Source: an uncultured Roseateles sp. (lineage in GTDB: Bacteria > Pseudomonadota > Gammaproteobacteria > Burkholderiales > Burkholderiaceae_C). Taken from it: a stretch of DNA of 64,000 nucleotides. Below the pieces are notes generated by a model. The model was not told where the DNA came from. It worked only from the letters and a program-made list of their open reading frames with translations, and made no database searches. A program made the position numbers and the translations under genes. The stretch spans positions 2,914,001 through 2,978,000 of the forward strand of contig NZ_OY729424.1 in the NCBI RefSeq assembly GCF_963422335.1. Direction: 5' to 3'. Below, piece by piece: positions 51,000-59,430 of the stretch; the stretch's first letter is position 1; every line of letters starts with the position of its first letter.

Positions 51000-53060
51000 A
51001 TGACGCAAACAGGAACGCACAGTCCGGTGCGCCTGCTCAGCCGCGAGCAGGCCATGTTGGAATTCAACCGCAGGGTCTTGCTGCAGGCGCGGCGGGCCGA
51101 TGTGCCGCTGCTGGAGCGGCTGCGCTATATCTGCATCGTCTCGTCGAATATGGATGAGTTCTTCGAGGTGCGCTTCGCCGACATGCTGGAGGCCGCCCGC
51201 GAGCCCGGCAGCGGCATCACCACGCAAGACGTGCTGCGCGTGGCCCACGAAGCTCATGGCCTGATCGACGAAAAGTACGCCGCCTTCAACGAGCAGGTGA
51301 TGCCCGCCCTGAAGGAAGAGGGCATCCTGGTGCTCAACCATGCCGACCGCAATGAGGCGCAGACGCGCTGGGTGGACGCATTCTTCAAGCGCCAGGTGCG
51401 CCCGCTGCTGGTGCCCGTCGGCCTGGACCCGGCCCACCCGTTCCCGCAGGTCGCCAACAAGTCGCTGAACTTCATCGTCAAGCTCGGGGGCAAGGATGCC
51501 TTCGGCCGTGACAACTCGATCGCCATCGTCAAGGTGCCGCGGGTGCTGCCACGGGTGATAAGGCTGCCCGACAGCATCAGCGAGGGCAAGCAGGCCTTTG
51601 TGCTGTTGAGCAGCGTGATCCGTTCGCATCTGGAGGAGCTGTTCCTGGGCCGCGAGGTGGTCGCCTTCTCGCAGTTCCGCGTCACACGCGACTCCGACCT
51701 GGACGTGGACGAGGAAGAAGTTGCCAACCTGCGCCAGGCACTGCGCACGGGGCTGACCACGCGCCACTTCGGCCGTGCCATCCGCATCGAGGTGGTGAAC
51801 AGCTGCCCGCCCGAGCTGTCGGACTTTCTGCTGGAGCAGTTCGCCGTGCCCGATGCGGCGCTGTACCGCGTCAACGGTCCGGTCAATCTGGTGCGGCTCA
51901 ATGAGCTGATCGATCAGAGCAATGCTCCGGCGCTGCGCTTCCCGCCTTACGAGGCCAGCTGGCCGCAGGACCGCCTGCCGCGGTCGCGCTCGATCTTCGA
52001 GCGTCTGCGCCGCAGCGACGTGTTGCTGCACCATCCGTTCGAGAGCTTCGAGCCGGTGGTGCAGTTCCTGCGCGAGGCGGTCGAGGACCCCGACGTGCTG
52101 GCCATCAAGCAGACGATTTACCGCACCGGCAGCCAGTCGGTGCTGATGGATCTGCTGATCGAGGCGGCCCGCCGCGGCAAGGAGGTGCTGGCCGTGGTCG
52201 AGCTGAAGGCACGCTTCGACGAAGAGGCCAATATCAACTGGGCCGAGCGGCTGGAGGCGGTGGGCGCCCAGGTGGTGTACGGCATCGTCGGCCTGAAGAC
52301 TCATGCCAAGATGATGTTGGTCACGCGCCGCGAGGGCACGCGGTTGCGCCGCTATGTGCATCTTTCCACCGGCAACTACAACCCGAAGACGGCGCGGCTG
52401 TACACCGACGTCGGCTACCTGACCGCCTCGCCCGAGCTGACGGCCGATGCCGACACGGTATTCCGCCAGCTGGCCTCGCTGAGCAAGGTCAAACCGCCCC
52501 GCCATCTGATGATGGCGCCGTTCAGCCTGCACAAGCGCATGGTGCGGCACCTCGAGCAGGTGACCGAGGCTGCGCGGTCAGGCCTGCCGGCGCGGGTGGT
52601 GGTGAAGATCAATGCGCTGACCGACGTGTTGCTGATCGAGGCCTTGATCGAAGCCGGCAAGGCCGGTGCCAGCATCGACCTGATCGTGCGCGGTGCCTGC
52701 ATGCTGCCGCCGGGCATCCCCGGCTACAGCGACAACATTCGCGTGCGTTCGGTGGTGGGGCGGTTTTTGGAGCACACCCGGGTGATCTATCTGCGCTGGG
52801 GCGAGACCGAGGCCGACGAGGCACTGTACCTGTCCAGTGCCGACTGGATGAGCCGCAATATGTTCCGCCGCATCGAGATCGCCTGGCCGGTGACCGACGC
52901 CAAGCTGCGCCAGCGCGTCATCGACGAATGCCTGGTGCCCTATCTGCATGACGGCATGGACGCCTGGGCGCTGAAGTCCGACGGCCACTACGAGCGTGTC
53001 TCGGCGCAGGGCGACAGTGCCCAGCTGGCGCTGATGCGCAAATTCGGCAACCGGGGCTGA
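51000..53060 (+). CDS. ppk: polyphosphate kinase 1
   Basis: A 686-residue enzyme that polymerises the gamma-phosphate of ATP into polyphosphate. The phosphohistidine His435 is in GLKTHAKMMLV, with NYNPKTARLYTD and the nucleotide-binding FDEEANINWAERLE upstream; the second His is in FLEHTRV. Length and order match PPK1. ATG 51000 lies 8 bases after the Pho-box-like array and 9 after the agt stop. Followed by sixA after 6 bases, then convergent ppx. Phosphate-starvation control by PhoB is a strong inference. Confidence 0.97.
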   Translation: MTQTGTHSPVRLLSREQAMLEFNRRVLLQARRADVPLLERLRYICIVSSNMDEFFEVRFADMLEAAREPGSGITTQDVLRVAHEAHGLIDEKYAAFNEQVMPALKEEGILVLNHADRNEAQTRWVDAFFKRQVRPLLVPVGLDPAHPFPQVANKSLNFIVKLGGKDAFGRDNSIAIVKVPRVLPRVIRLPDSISEGKQAFVLLSSVIRSHLEELFLGREVVAFSQFRVTRDSDLDVDEEEVANLRQALRTGLTTRHFGRAIRIEVVNSCPPELSDFLLEQFAVPDAALYRVNGPVNLVRLNELIDQSNAPALRFPPYEASWPQDRLPRSRSIFERLRRSDVLLHHPFESFEPVVQFLREAVEDPDVLAIKQTIYRTGSQSVLMDLLIEAARRGKEVLAVVELKARFDEEANINWAERLEAVGAQVVYGIVGLKTHAKMMLVTRREGTRLRRYVHLSTGNYNPKTARLYTDVGYLTASPELTADADTVFRQLASLSKVKPPRHLMMAPFSLHKRMVRHLEQVTEAARSGLPARVVVKINALTDVLLIEALIEAGKAGASIDLIVRGACMLPPGIPGYSDNIRVRSVVGRFLEHTRVIYLRWGETEADEALYLSSADWMSRNMFRRIEIAWPVTDAKLRQRVIDECLVPYLHDGMDAWALKSDGHYERVSAQGDSAQLALMRKFGNRG

Positions 53061-53066
53061 GACGGT

Positions 53067-53528
53067 ATGGACCTGATCCTGTGGCGCCATGCCGAGGCCG
53101 AGGTCCGCCGCGAAGGCCAGGCCGATCTGGAACGGGCGCTGACGCCCAAAGGCGAGCGCCAGGCCCAGCGCATGGCCAATTGGCTGAACCGGCATCTGGC
53201 CGAATCCACCCGCGTGCTGGTCAGCCCCGCGCTGCGCTGCCAGCAGACGGCCGCCCGGCTGGGCCGCAGCTTTCGCACCGTGCCAGGTCTTGAGCCGGCG
53301 GCCGGTGTTGACGACCTGTTGCGCCTGGCCCGCTGGCCCCAGGCCAACGAACCGGTGCTGGTGATAGGCCATCAACCGACCTTGGGCCTGGCATGCGCCC
53401 GCCTGCTCAGCGGCCAGGAGCAGGCCTGGCACGTCAAGAAGGCGGCCGTCTGGTGGTTGCGCCAACGCGAACGCGAGGGCGTGTCCGGCGTGTTCCTGCA
53501 GGCGGTGCAGGCGGCGGATGGTCTTTAG
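53067..53528 (+). CDS. sixA: phosphohistidine phosphatase SixA
   Basis: A 153-residue histidine phosphatase with the catalytic motif LWRHAEAE (RHG type) near the N-terminus and GHQPTLGLA later for the second His. SixA dephosphorylates His on phosphotransfer proteins such as PtsN-system NPr in enterobacteria; its place beside ppk and ppx in many proteobacteria suggests a link to polyphosphate or phosphate signalling. Six bases after ppk, so co-transcribed. Confidence 0.9.
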   Translation: MDLILWRHAEAEVRREGQADLERALTPKGERQAQRMANWLNRHLAESTRVLVSPALRCQQTAARLGRSFRTVPGLEPAAGVDDLLRLARWPQANEPVLVIGHQPTLGLACARLLSGQEQAWHVKKAAVWWLRQREREGVSGVFLQAVQAADGL

Positions 53529-53531
53529 TCC

Positions 53532-53574
53532 TTGCGGGACAGACCTTGCCGTACCCAGCAAGGTCTGTCCGCAA
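53532..53574. repeat. convergent-gene inverted repeat (REP-like or bidirectional terminator)
   Basis: TTGCGGGACAGACCTTGC and its near-complement GCAAGGTCTGTCCGCAA form a ~17-bp stem with one bulged base and an 8-nt loop, between the stops of sixA (+) and ppx (-). The same 17-base motif recurs at 56978-56994. This looks like a REP-type element used as a bidirectional terminator. Confidence 0.65.
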
Positions 53575-53586
53575 CTGACGTAATCC

Positions 53587-55131
53587 TCAGGCCTTCAGGG
53601 TCAACTCCAGCAAGCCGCTGCGCGCCCAGGCCTGCAACTCCTCCTGCAGCAGATAGACGGTGCGCGGGTGGGCGGCGGCCCAGCCGGGTGCCATCTGCAA
53701 CTCCACCGCCTGATCGCGATGGCGCAGCTGCATCGCCGATTTGTCCAGGCGATCGCGAGCATGGGCCTTGATGACGGCCAGGCGCAGGCTCAGCAGCTGC
53801 CACAGAAAGCCGGTATCGGTCAGGCGGGTGTCCAGCTTCTTCAGGCCGCCTCGCTGGCCCAGCACCAGGTCGCTGATCAGGCGCAGCTGGCTTTGCGAGA
53901 AGCCGGGCGCGTCCACATGGGCCAGCAGATAGGCGCTGTGGCGGTGGTGGTCGTGATGCGAGACCATCATTCCGATCTCATGCAGGGCGGCGGCCCAGCC
54001 GAGCTCTCGGCGTGACTCCGGTGCGGCCTCGGGCGCCAGCTGCTTGTACAGCGCCAGTGCCTGCTGCTGCACCCGCTTGGCCTGGGCCAGATCGACATCG
54101 AAACGCTGTTGCAGGGCCTTGACGGATGGCTCGCGGATATCGCTGGCACGGGCCTTGGGGCCACGCTGTACTGTCTCCAGCCGTTCGGCCAGGTCGAAGA
54201 TCACGCCCTGGCGCAGGGCGCCCTTGGCCGGCAGCAACTCTTCGATGCCGAACTGCATCACCAGGGTGTACAGAATGCACAGCCCCCCGGCGACGACGGC
54301 ACGGCGGTCTTCCTTCAGGCCGGCCAGCTTGATGCGGTCCACATGGCCGGCGGCCAGGCATTGCTCGATGCACCAGCGCAGCGCCTCGGGCGTGATGCGG
54401 CCGTCGGTGATGCCGCTGGCGGCCAGTACCTGCGAGACGGCTCCGACCGTGCCCGATGAGCCCAGTGCCTCGCGCCACAGGCCGCGCGAGAAGGGCTGCA
54501 ACGCCTCTTCCAACTCGGCGCCGCAGGCCACCTGGGCGGCGCGGAAGGCCGCGGCACTGAACTTGCCATCGGGGAAGAAGCGCATCGACAGGCTGACGCT
54601 GCCGACCTGGAAGGACTCGGCCGTGATCGGTTTGCGGCCCTGGCCGAGAATCATCTCGGTCGAGCGGCCGCCGATGTCGATCACCAGGCGCGCGTGGTCG
54701 GAGGGCTGCAACCGTGCCACACCGGCATAGATCAATCGTGCTTCCTCGCGGCCCGAGATCACCTCCACGGGATAGCCCAGCACGGTGCGGGCGCGCTCCA
54801 GAAAAGCATCGCGGTTGCGCGCCTCGCGCAGCGTCTGGGTGGCCACGGCACGCACCTGATGCGGCGCAAAGCCGTCCAGGCGCAGTGCAAAGCGCTGCAG
54901 GCAGTCCAGGCCGCGCTGGGCCGCGACCTCGGTCAGCAGCTTGTTGGCATCGAGCCCGGCGCCCAGGCGCACGGTCTCTTTCAGATAGGCGATGCGCCTG
55001 TAGCGGCCCTGCTCCAACTGGGCAATTTCCAGCCGGAAGCTGTTGGAGCCCATGTCGATGGCGGCGAGCACGCCGGGCGCGGAGGGTATGGATTTGGTTT
55101 CGGGCATGGATGCAGACATGAGTGCGGGCAT
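53587..55131 (-). CDS. ppx: exopolyphosphatase, Ppx/GppA family
   Basis: A 514-residue enzyme that releases phosphate from polyphosphate (Ppx) or hydrolyses pppGpp (GppA). The ASKHA-fold motifs are visible: LAAIDMGSNSFRLEIAQ near residues 24-40, YAGVAR, and the phosphate loop VIDIGGRSTEMILG near 145. The C-terminal half has an HD-like helix region (GLKKLDTRLTDTGFLW). Two later in-frame ATGs (55119 and 55107) are possible starts; no strong ribosome-binding site decides. It converges with sixA. Confidence 0.92.
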   Translation of the reverse strand: MPALMSASMPETKSIPSAPGVLAAIDMGSNSFRLEIAQLEQGRYRRIAYLKETVRLGAGLDANKLLTEVAAQRGLDCLQRFALRLDGFAPHQVRAVATQTLREARNRDAFLERARTVLGYPVEVISGREEARLIYAGVARLQPSDHARLVIDIGGRSTEMILGQGRKPITAESFQVGSVSLSMRFFPDGKFSAAAFRAAQVACGAELEEALQPFSRGLWREALGSSGTVGAVSQVLAASGITDGRITPEALRWCIEQCLAAGHVDRIKLAGLKEDRRAVVAGGLCILYTLVMQFGIEELLPAKGALRQGVIFDLAERLETVQRGPKARASDIREPSVKALQQRFDVDLAQAKRVQQQALALYKQLAPEAAPESRRELGWAAALHEIGMMVSHHDHHRHSAYLLAHVDAPGFSQSQLRLISDLVLGQRGGLKKLDTRLTDTGFLWQLLSLRLAVIKAHARDRLDKSAMQLRHRDQAVELQMAPGWAAAHPRTVYLLQEELQAWARSGLLELTLKA

Positions 55132-55219
55132 TGTCGCGGCAAATCATGACCGGTAAGCCGGGGTCAGGTGGGGTTTTGCTCGGCCCCCTAGAATCTGTCT
55201 GCTCCCTGAGGACCCCCCG

Positions 55220-56068
55220 ATGCCAGAACTCGACCTGAACCGACGCGACTTCGTGCGCACCGCCGTGGGCAGCGGTTTTGCTGCCGCGGTTCTGCCGGTC
55301 AGCGCGCAAACCGTCATCAACACCGACAGCACCGGCCTGGTGGTGGGCGAGGTGATGATCCCCGTGGGCGACTTCAAGATGCCGGCGTACCGGGCTGTGC
55401 CGGAGGGCAAGAAGAATCCGCCGGTGATCCTCGTGGTGAGCGAGATTTTCGGCGTGCATGAGTACATCGCCGATGTCGCCCGCCGCTTGGCCAAGGCAGG
55501 CTATTTGGCGATTGCCCCGGAGTTGTTTGTGCGCCAGGGCGATGCCGGTGCTTACGGCGAAATGGCCAAGCTGATGAGCGAGGTCGTCAACCAGGTGCCC
55601 GACGCCCAGGTGATGGGCGATCTGGATGCCAGCGTGGCCTGGGCCAAGAGCCAGGGTGGCGACACCGCCAAACTCGCCATTACCGGCTTTTGCTGGGGCG
55701 GGCGCCAGACTTGGCTCTACGCAGCGCACAACCCGGCGGTGAGGGCTGGTGTGGCCTGGTATGGCCGGCTGGTCGGCAACAACACGCCGCTGACGCCGAA
55801 GCACCCGGTTGATCTGGCTGGACAACTGCACGGCCCGGTGCTGGGCCTGTATGGCGGGGACGATGCCGGCATACCGCTTGACACCGTTGATAAGATGAAG
55901 CTTGCGCTGACTCAGGGGAGCGCTGCGGCCAAAGCCTCCAGCTTCCATATCTATGCCGAGGCGGGGCACGCCTTCCACGCCGACTACCGCCCCAGCTATC
56001 GCCAGGGCCCGGCCGAGGACGGCTGGCGGCGCTGCCTGGCCTGGCTCAAGGCGCAGGGCGTGGTCTAA
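55220..56068 (+). CDS. dienelactone hydrolase-family protein with Tat-like signal
   Basis: A 282-residue exported hydrolase. The N-terminus has a twin-arginine motif (NRRDFVRTAVG) and a hydrophobic stretch ending PVSAQ, so Tat export is likely. The fold shows VSEIFGVHEYI, the nucleophile elbow GFCWGG with Cys as in true dienelactone hydrolases, Asp in YGGDDAG and His in AGHAFHADYR. The physiological substrate is unknown. An intrinsic terminator follows. Confidence 0.9.
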   Translation: MPELDLNRRDFVRTAVGSGFAAAVLPVSAQTVINTDSTGLVVGEVMIPVGDFKMPAYRAVPEGKKNPPVILVVSEIFGVHEYIADVARRLAKAGYLAIAPELFVRQGDAGAYGEMAKLMSEVVNQVPDAQVMGDLDASVAWAKSQGGDTAKLAITGFCWGGRQTWLYAAHNPAVRAGVAWYGRLVGNNTPLTPKHPVDLAGQLHGPVLGLYGGDDAGIPLDTVDKMKLALTQGSAAAKASSFHIYAEAGHAFHADYRPSYRQGPAEDGWRRCLAWLKAQGVV

Positions 56069-56085
56069 CCCCGCCGCTGCGACCC

Positions 56086-56116
56086 AACCGCGCCACCGGG
56101 CGCGGTTTGTTTTTTT
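56086..56116 (+). terminator. intrinsic terminator of the dienelactone hydrolase gene
   Basis: A 9-bp stem AACCGCGCC / GGCGCGGTT with 4-nt loop is followed by a T-rich run (TTTGTTTTTTT). It lies 17 bases past the stop codon and just before the ZIP transporter start, so ZIP expression may depend on read-through or its own promoter. Confidence 0.85.
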
Positions 56117-56133
56117 GTATCCATTGGAATCGA

Positions 56134-56916
56134 ATGACGCTGCTGTACATCGTGATCGCAACCTTTGCCGGCGGCCTGCTGTCGGTGCTGATCGCCGCCA
56201 GCCTGACGGTCAAGCTGCTGGGCAAGGTGGTGCGCCATCTGGTCAGCCTGTCGGCCGGCGTGCTGCTGGCCACGGCCCTGCTGCATGTGCTGCCCGAGGC
56301 CTTCGAGAGCAAGGCCGATCCGCATCGGCTGTTCATGACCCTGCTGGGCGGGCTGATGTTCTTCTTCCTGCTCGAAAAGGCCGAGCTCTACCGCCACAAC
56401 CACCACCATGAGGGTGACGACCCGCACCACCACCATCACCACGGGTTTGACGCCGAGCAGGCGGGCCGCGGCGGCTGGAGCGTGCTGGTCGGCGACAGCA
56501 TCCACAACTTCTGCGACGGCATCATCATTGCTGCGGCCTTCCTGGCCGACACGCATCTGGGGGTCGTCACCGCGCTGGCCATCATCGCGCACGAGATTCC
56601 GCAGGAGGTGGGCGACTACATCGTGTTGCTCAACGCCGGCTTCAGCCGCGGCAAGGCGCTGCTCTACAACGCCATCTCCGGCATGGCCGCGGTGGTCGGT
56701 GGCGTATTGGGCTACTTCATCGTTGGGCCCTGGGAAGCGCTGTTCCCCTATCTCCTGGTGGCCGCCTCAAGCAGCTTCATCTACGTGGCCGTGGCCGACT
56801 TGATTCCTCAATTGCAACGCCGCCTGCCCTGGCGCGAGACGGCGTCTCAGCTGGCCTGGCTGGCGGTGGGGATGGGGATTGTGGTGGTCGCCGTGGGCTC
56901 GGCTCATCAGGCCTGA
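56134..56916 (+). CDS. ZIP-family metal transporter
   Basis: A 260-residue inner-membrane metal importer. It has eight hydrophobic segments and the two ZIP signature sites: HNFCDGIIIAAAF in helix IV and HEIPQEVGDY in helix V. The cytoplasmic loop is rich in His (HNHHHEGDD then a run of six His), as in ZIP proteins that bind zinc. The start is ATG 56134, after GGAA; an ATG 27 bases further upstream lies inside the terminator T-run and is rejected. The metal is probably zinc or another divalent cation. Confidence 0.93.
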   Translation: MTLLYIVIATFAGGLLSVLIAASLTVKLLGKVVRHLVSLSAGVLLATALLHVLPEAFESKADPHRLFMTLLGGLMFFFLLEKAELYRHNHHHEGDDPHHHHHHGFDAEQAGRGGWSVLVGDSIHNFCDGIIIAAAFLADTHLGVVTALAIIAHEIPQEVGDYIVLLNAGFSRGKALLYNAISGMAAVVGGVLGYFIVGPWEALFPYLLVAASSSFIYVAVADLIPQLQRRLPWRETASQLAWLAVGMGIVVVAVGSAHQA

Positions 56917-56939
56917 GGCGCACGAATACATCCAGTCAG

Positions 56940-56994
56940 TTGGGGACAGAGCTTTCGGCCACGCTTTGCGTGGATCTCAAGGTCTGTCCCGCAA
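56940..56994. repeat. second copy of the GGTCTGTCC inverted-repeat motif
   Basis: TTGGGGACAGAGCTTT at 56940-56955 and CAAGGTCTGTCCCGCAA at 56978-56994 form an imperfect inverted pair between convergent ZIP and universal-stress genes. The second arm is the exact complement of the first arm of the repeat at 53532. Motifs of this kind are known from REP-associated families in related bacteria. Confidence 0.6.
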
Positions 56995-56998
56995 GGCC

Positions 56999-57433
56999 TT
57001 ATCTAACCACGAGCACCGGCGTCGTCGTATGCGTCAACACCTTCTGCGTCTCGCTGCCCAGCAGCAAGGCCTCGACGCCGCGGCGGCCATGCGAGGCCAT
57101 CACGATCAGGTCGGCGGTGACCAGCTTGGCGTGGTCGATGATGGCTTCCCAGGCATGCAGGGCCTCGACCGTGTGGCCTTCGATCGGCACGCCGGCCGCT
57201 TCGGCGGCCTGCAGCACGGTGGCGATGCGGGCGCTGGCGATGCGCTCCTGGGCATCGAAGAACTCCTGCGGCGGCGTCGGCTGCATTTCCGAGATAGCGC
57301 TGTAGGGGAAGGGTTCCTTGATGCTGATCGCGTAGAGCTTGGCGCCATGGACCTTGGCCAGGCTGATCGCCGTCTGCACCGCCTTGGCAGTGATGTCGGA
57401 ACCGTCGGTGGGAACAATGATGCGTTGGAACAT
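56999..57433 (-). CDS. universal stress protein, UspA family
   Basis: A 144-residue single-domain UspA protein. It begins MFQRIIVPTDGSDITAKAV and ends with the ATP-binding loop MASHGRRGVEALLLGSETQKV (the G-2x-G-9x-G-S/T pattern) and PVLVVR. Such proteins bind ATP and aid survival in stress. ATG 57433 has a strong GGAGG upstream. It is transcribed alone toward ZIP. Confidence 0.95.
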   Translation of the reverse strand: MFQRIIVPTDGSDITAKAVQTAISLAKVHGAKLYAISIKEPFPYSAISEMQPTPPQEFFDAQERIASARIATVLQAAEAAGVPIEGHTVEALHAWEAIIDHAKLVTADLIVMASHGRRGVEALLLGSETQKVLTHTTTPVLVVR

Positions 57434-57542
57434 GGTTTTCCTCCAGTTGGAGCCGCGGCTGAAGACCTTCAGCCCGCGACGACAACACCAGTGTCGCGCC
57501 CCATCTTCGGAGCGGCCTTGTTCCAAGTCAAGGCCGCGAAAG

Positions 57543-58403
57543 CTATCCCCTGGCCACCGGCCGGGTGGGGTCGGACGACCATTCGCTCCACGAACCCGGG
57601 TAGAGCCGCGAGCCGCGGAGCCCTGCAAACTCCATCGCCAGCAGGTTGTGGCAGGCGGTCACGCCCGAGCCGCACTGGTGCACAACCTCGGCCGGCGTGC
57701 GCGCGCCCAGCAGGGCGGCGAATTCCTCGCGCAGCGCCGCGGCTGGCTTGAAGCGGCCATCGGCCTGCAGGTTGTCCTTGAAGAATCGGTTGCTGGCGCC
57801 TGGGATGTGGCCGGCCAGCTTGTCCAGCGGTTCGACCTCGCCGCGGAAGCGTTCGCCGGCGCGCGCGTCAATCAGCCGCACCTGGCCCAGGCGGGCGAGC
57901 AGCGCATCGCCGTCCAGGCTGGGCGCCAGGCTGTCACCGAGCGGATAGGCGGCGGTCGCGCCAAGAGTTGCCGGCAGCGTCTGGCTCAGCGTGCCGCCGG
58001 CCGAGGTCCAGGCCGCCGGGCCACCGTCCAGCACCGCCACGGCGCCGTGACCGATCCAACGCAACATCCACCACAGCCGGGCGGCATACATGCCGCCCTG
58101 GGCGTCGTAGGCCACGACCTGGGTGTCAGGCCGCAGCCCCAAGCGCGCCGCCGTGGCGGCAAAGCTCTCGCGCGTGGGCAGCGGGTGGCGGCCATTGCTG
58201 CCGGTCTTGGCGCCGCTGAGGTCGCGGTCGAGATGGACGTAGTGCGCGCCCGGCAGGTGGCCGGCCGCATAGGCCCGTTCGCCGGCGGCAGGGTCGGCCA
58301 GATCGAAGCTGGCGTCAACCACCAACAGCGGCGCGCCGGTAGCGATCAGGGCTTGCAGCTGGGCGGCATCGACCAGGGTGCTGTGGGTGCTTGTCAAGGT
58401 CAT
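57543..58403 (-). CDS. sseA: two-domain sulfurtransferase (3-mercaptopyruvate/thiosulfate)
   Basis: A 286-residue tandem-rhodanese enzyme. The catalytic loop in the C-terminal domain reads HQCGSGVTACHN; CGSGVT is the form seen in 3-mercaptopyruvate sulfurtransferase. The N-terminal domain has YVHLDRDLSG and DAQGGMYAARLWW. The enzyme transfers sulfur from 3-mercaptopyruvate to cyanide or thiols. It overlaps the DMT transporter gene upstream by 4 bp. A stem-loop (57455-57475) lies after its end, in the 109-base gap before the Usp gene. Confidence 0.92.
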   Translation of the reverse strand: MTLTSTHSTLVDAAQLQALIATGAPLLVVDASFDLADPAAGERAYAAGHLPGAHYVHLDRDLSGAKTGSNGRHPLPTRESFAATAARLGLRPDTQVVAYDAQGGMYAARLWWMLRWIGHGAVAVLDGGPAAWTSAGGTLSQTLPATLGATAAYPLGDSLAPSLDGDALLARLGQVRLIDARAGERFRGEVEPLDKLAGHIPGASNRFFKDNLQADGRFKPAAALREEFAALLGARTPAEVVHQCGSGVTACHNLLAMEFAGLRGSRLYPGSWSEWSSDPTRPVARG

Positions 58404-59293
58404 GATTCGAGCGTGGAATGTTGGCTGTCGGCCGGTGTGCTGCGGCTCCTCAACAGGGTGGCGGCCAGGCCGGCCACGATGATCAGGCTCATGCCCAGCA
58501 GCGCCGATGGGGTGAGCGCGTCGCCAAACAGCAAGGCGCCGTAGAGGAATGAGAACACGATACCGAGGTATTGCAAACTGGCATTGACCAGGGTCTTGCC
58601 GCGGCCGTAGGCCCGCGTCATCGACAGCTGGGCGGCCGTGGCCAGCAGGCCCACGGCCAGCAGCAGGGCGGCGCCGCGCAGACTGTGGCCATGCCAGCTG
58701 CCGGTGGCCAGGGTGGTGAGGGCGCCGGCGGCGATGCCGCCCAGCGAAAAATAGAACACGATGCGGTATTCCGGCTCACCAGCGCGGCCCAGCGAGGTGA
58801 CCTGCAGGTAGGCCAACGCCGACAGCATGCCCGACAGCAAGCCGGCAAGGCCGTACCAGAGCTGCTGCTCGTCCATCGTCGGCCGCAGCACCAGGGCGAC
58901 GCCGCAAAAACCCAGGAGCACGGCCGACACCAGGCGCGGATCGACGCGGGCGCTGCCCATCAGCACACCGCCGCCGATCAGGAACAGCGCCATCCAGACC
59001 GAGGACATGTAGTTCAGCGTCATCGCCGTGGCCAGTGGCAGCTTGCCGATCGAGTAAAACCACAGCGAGAGCGCCAGCACGCCCGACAGGCTGCGCCAGA
59101 AGTGCATGCCCGGCACGGCGGTGCGCAGGCTCTGCCCCTGCCAACGTGACAGCGCAGCAATGACCAGCACACCGACCAGGCCGCGGTAGAACACGATCTC
59201 GCCGGCGCCGTATTCATTGGAGGCCAGTTTGACGCAGACCCCCATGGTGGCGAACAGGAGGGTGGCGAGGACCATCAGGAGCGAAGCAGGCAT
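58400..59293 (-). CDS. EamA-family drug/metabolite transporter
   Basis: A 297-residue inner-membrane protein with ten hydrophobic segments; the EamA halves begin at LLMVLATLLFATMGVCVKLAS and at LAGLLSGMLSALAYLQV. The YRGLVGVLVIAAL and MTLNYMSSVWMALFLIG segments are typical. ATG 59293 is preceded by GGAG. The stop overlaps the sulfurtransferase start (ATGA), suggesting a joint unit, perhaps moving a sulfur metabolite, which is only a guess from proximity. Confidence 0.88.
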   Translation of the reverse strand: MPASLLMVLATLLFATMGVCVKLASNEYGAGEIVFYRGLVGVLVIAALSRWQGQSLRTAVPGMHFWRSLSGVLALSLWFYSIGKLPLATAMTLNYMSSVWMALFLIGGGVLMGSARVDPRLVSAVLLGFCGVALVLRPTMDEQQLWYGLAGLLSGMLSALAYLQVTSLGRAGEPEYRIVFYFSLGGIAAGALTTLATGSWHGHSLRGAALLLAVGLLATAAQLSMTRAYGRGKTLVNASLQYLGIVFSFLYGALLFGDALTPSALLGMSLIIVAGLAATLLRSRSTPADSQHSTLES

Positions 59294-59430
59294 GGGCCCG
59301 ATTGTGGCCCGGCCGCAGGCCCGGACCATGCGCCATGCGCACGGCCGTGGCCCTGGGCTCAGCCTCGCGGCTTGTATCGCCGCAAGTCCTTCGCCAGGCG
59401 GGCCAAGGCTTCCGCCCTGTCCGTCCGGGC

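Noticed and set aside
57455..57475. Stem-loop GCGGCTGAAG/CTTCAGCCCGC as a terminator after the sulfurtransferase
   Set aside because: A hairpin is present but imperfect and without a T-run; not listed as a separate feature.
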